Of a DNA stretch of 64,000 nucleotides, positions 63,574-64,000 are shown piece after piece. The DNA lies in assembly GCF_021117275.1 (NCBI RefSeq), contig NZ_CP088245.1, positions 3,819,501 through 3,883,500 of the forward strand, in the 5' to 3' direction. The translations under genes and the position numbers were made by a program. Under the pieces are notes generated by a model. The model was not told the origin of the DNA and did not search any database. It worked only from the letters and a program-made list of their open reading frames with translations. This DNA is from Metabacillus sp. B2-18. GTDB taxonomy: Bacteria; Bacillota; Bacilli; Bacillales; Bacillaceae. Every line of letters starts with the position of its first letter. Position 1 is the first letter of the stretch.

Positions 63574-63662
63574 TGGTGCCGAGGACCGGAATCGAACCGG
63601 TACGGTAGTCACCTACCGCAGGATTTTAAGTCCTGTGCGTCTGCCAGTTCCGCCACCCCGGC
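63574..63662 (-). tRNA. tRNA-Leu (TAA)
   Basis: 89 nt with long variable arm, acceptor GCCGGGG with CCTCGGC, anticodon loop CTTAAAA, CCA encoded. Confidence 0.96.
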
Positions 63663-63670
63663 ACTGTCTT

Positions 63671-63745
63671 TGGAGCGGAAGACGGGATTCGAACCCGCGA
63701 CCCCCACCTTGGCAAGGTGGTGTTCTACCACTGAACTACTTCCGC
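63671..63745 (-). tRNA. tRNA-Gly (GCC)
   Basis: 75 nt; acceptor GCGGAAG/CTTCCGC, anticodon loop TTGCCAA, CCA encoded. Confidence 0.96.
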
Positions 63746-63754
63746 AATATTGTT

Positions 63755-63781
63755 AGTTATTTTCGCTAACGCGAAAAAACT
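63755..63781. repeat. Palindromic spacer after tRNA-Leu (TAG)
   Basis: Same 27-bp palindrome as 63546-63572 except for one base in the loop. Confidence 0.75.
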
Positions 63782-63782
63782 T

Positions 63783-63868
63783 TGGTGCGGGTGAAGGGAC
63801 TTGAACCCCCACGTCACAAGGACACTAGATCCTAAGTCTAGCGCGTCTGCCAATTCCGCCACACCCGC
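63783..63868 (-). tRNA. tRNA-Leu (TAG)
   Basis: 86 nt with long variable arm, acceptor GCGGGTG/CACCCGC, anticodon loop CTTAGGA, CCA encoded. Confidence 0.96.
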
Positions 63869-63880
63869 AAGGTGTGTAAA

Positions 63881-63956
63881 TGGTGAGCCATGAAGGACTC
63901 GAACCTTCGACCCTCTGATTAAAAGTCAGATGCTCTACCAACTGAGCTAATGGCTC
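63881..63956 (-). tRNA. tRNA-Lys (TTT)
   Basis: 76 nt; acceptor GAGCCAT/ATGGCTC, anticodon loop CTTTTAA, CCA encoded. First tRNA in transcription order inside the window; by the trnB order Thr and Val should lie beyond the right edge. Confidence 0.96.
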
Positions 63957-64000
63957 ATTTCATAATGAGTAATAATATTAAATTTATCTCTTGTTATAGA

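Overview
The window reads as chromosome of a low-GC Gram-positive spore-former of the family Bacillaceae, close to Bacillus/Metabacillus. The gene order follows the B. subtilis 168 block from ytrA through metK, pckA, luxS, mntABCD, men and glg to the trnB tRNA cluster almost step by step, shown here in one orientation. This is judged from protein recognition and remembered synteny, not from a database search.

Layout. 1-3.4 kb: ytr ABC-exporter operon (ytrF partial, ytrE, one permease, a frameshifted ytrB, the GntR repressor ytrA). 3.4-10.3 kb: small genes, the tRNA-modification pair ytqA-ytqB, ytpB/ytpA (sesquarterpene and lysophospholipid metabolism), ytoA, a PAP2 phosphatase and a GT4 glycosyltransferase. 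10.4-14.1 kb: an accessory module with a YtkA-like lipoprotein divergent from a beta-propeller lipoprotein, response regulator and histidine kinase operon; the two promoters face each other across a symmetric dyad. 14.1-15.9 kb: metK under a SAM-I riboswitch whose P3 arm carries a structured insertion of over 200 nt. 16-28.5 kb: pckA with a CcpN-type site, ytmB, ytmA, the ytlACD transporter, ytkD, dps with a sigma-B promoter, ytzI, the ycgQ/ycgR pair, folE2, luxS and ytjA.

28.5-30.1 kb: a complete IS1182-type element inserted exactly into the terminator hairpin shared by ytjA and ytiB, so the whole palindrome is duplicated. 30.1-33.4 kb: carbonic anhydrase ytiB, an orphan zinc-binding lipoprotein (znuA) behind three Zur-like boxes, a NERD-domain protein, and a 52-bp tandem array of hairpins. 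33.5-40.5 kb: cytochrome bd-type oxidase ythAB and the mntABCD manganese importer with an MntR box. 40.6-49.6 kb: menaquinone genes menFDHBEC (minus) and menA (plus). 49.7-52.6 kb: yteA, a bile-acid/sodium symporter homologue and an AIM24-family protein. 52.6-60.7 kb: glycogen operon glgBCDAP.

61.3-64 kb: nineteen tRNA genes on the minus strand in the order Lys-Leu-Gly-Leu-Arg-Pro-Ala-Met-Ile-Ser-fMet-Asp-Phe-His-Gly-Ile-Asn-Ser-Glu, the order of B. subtilis trnB without its first two genes, so an rRNA operon probably lies just beyond the right edge. Truncated tRNA 5' halves and repeated spacer palindromes lie between the genes.

The genes are mostly housekeeping: quinone synthesis and a quinol oxidase, metal homeostasis under YtrA/Zur/MntR-like control, SAM supply, gluconeogenesis and glycogen storage. 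The most unusual material is noncoding: the riboswitch insertion, the hairpin array, the divergent dyad, the IS target duplication and the tRNA half-gene repeats.
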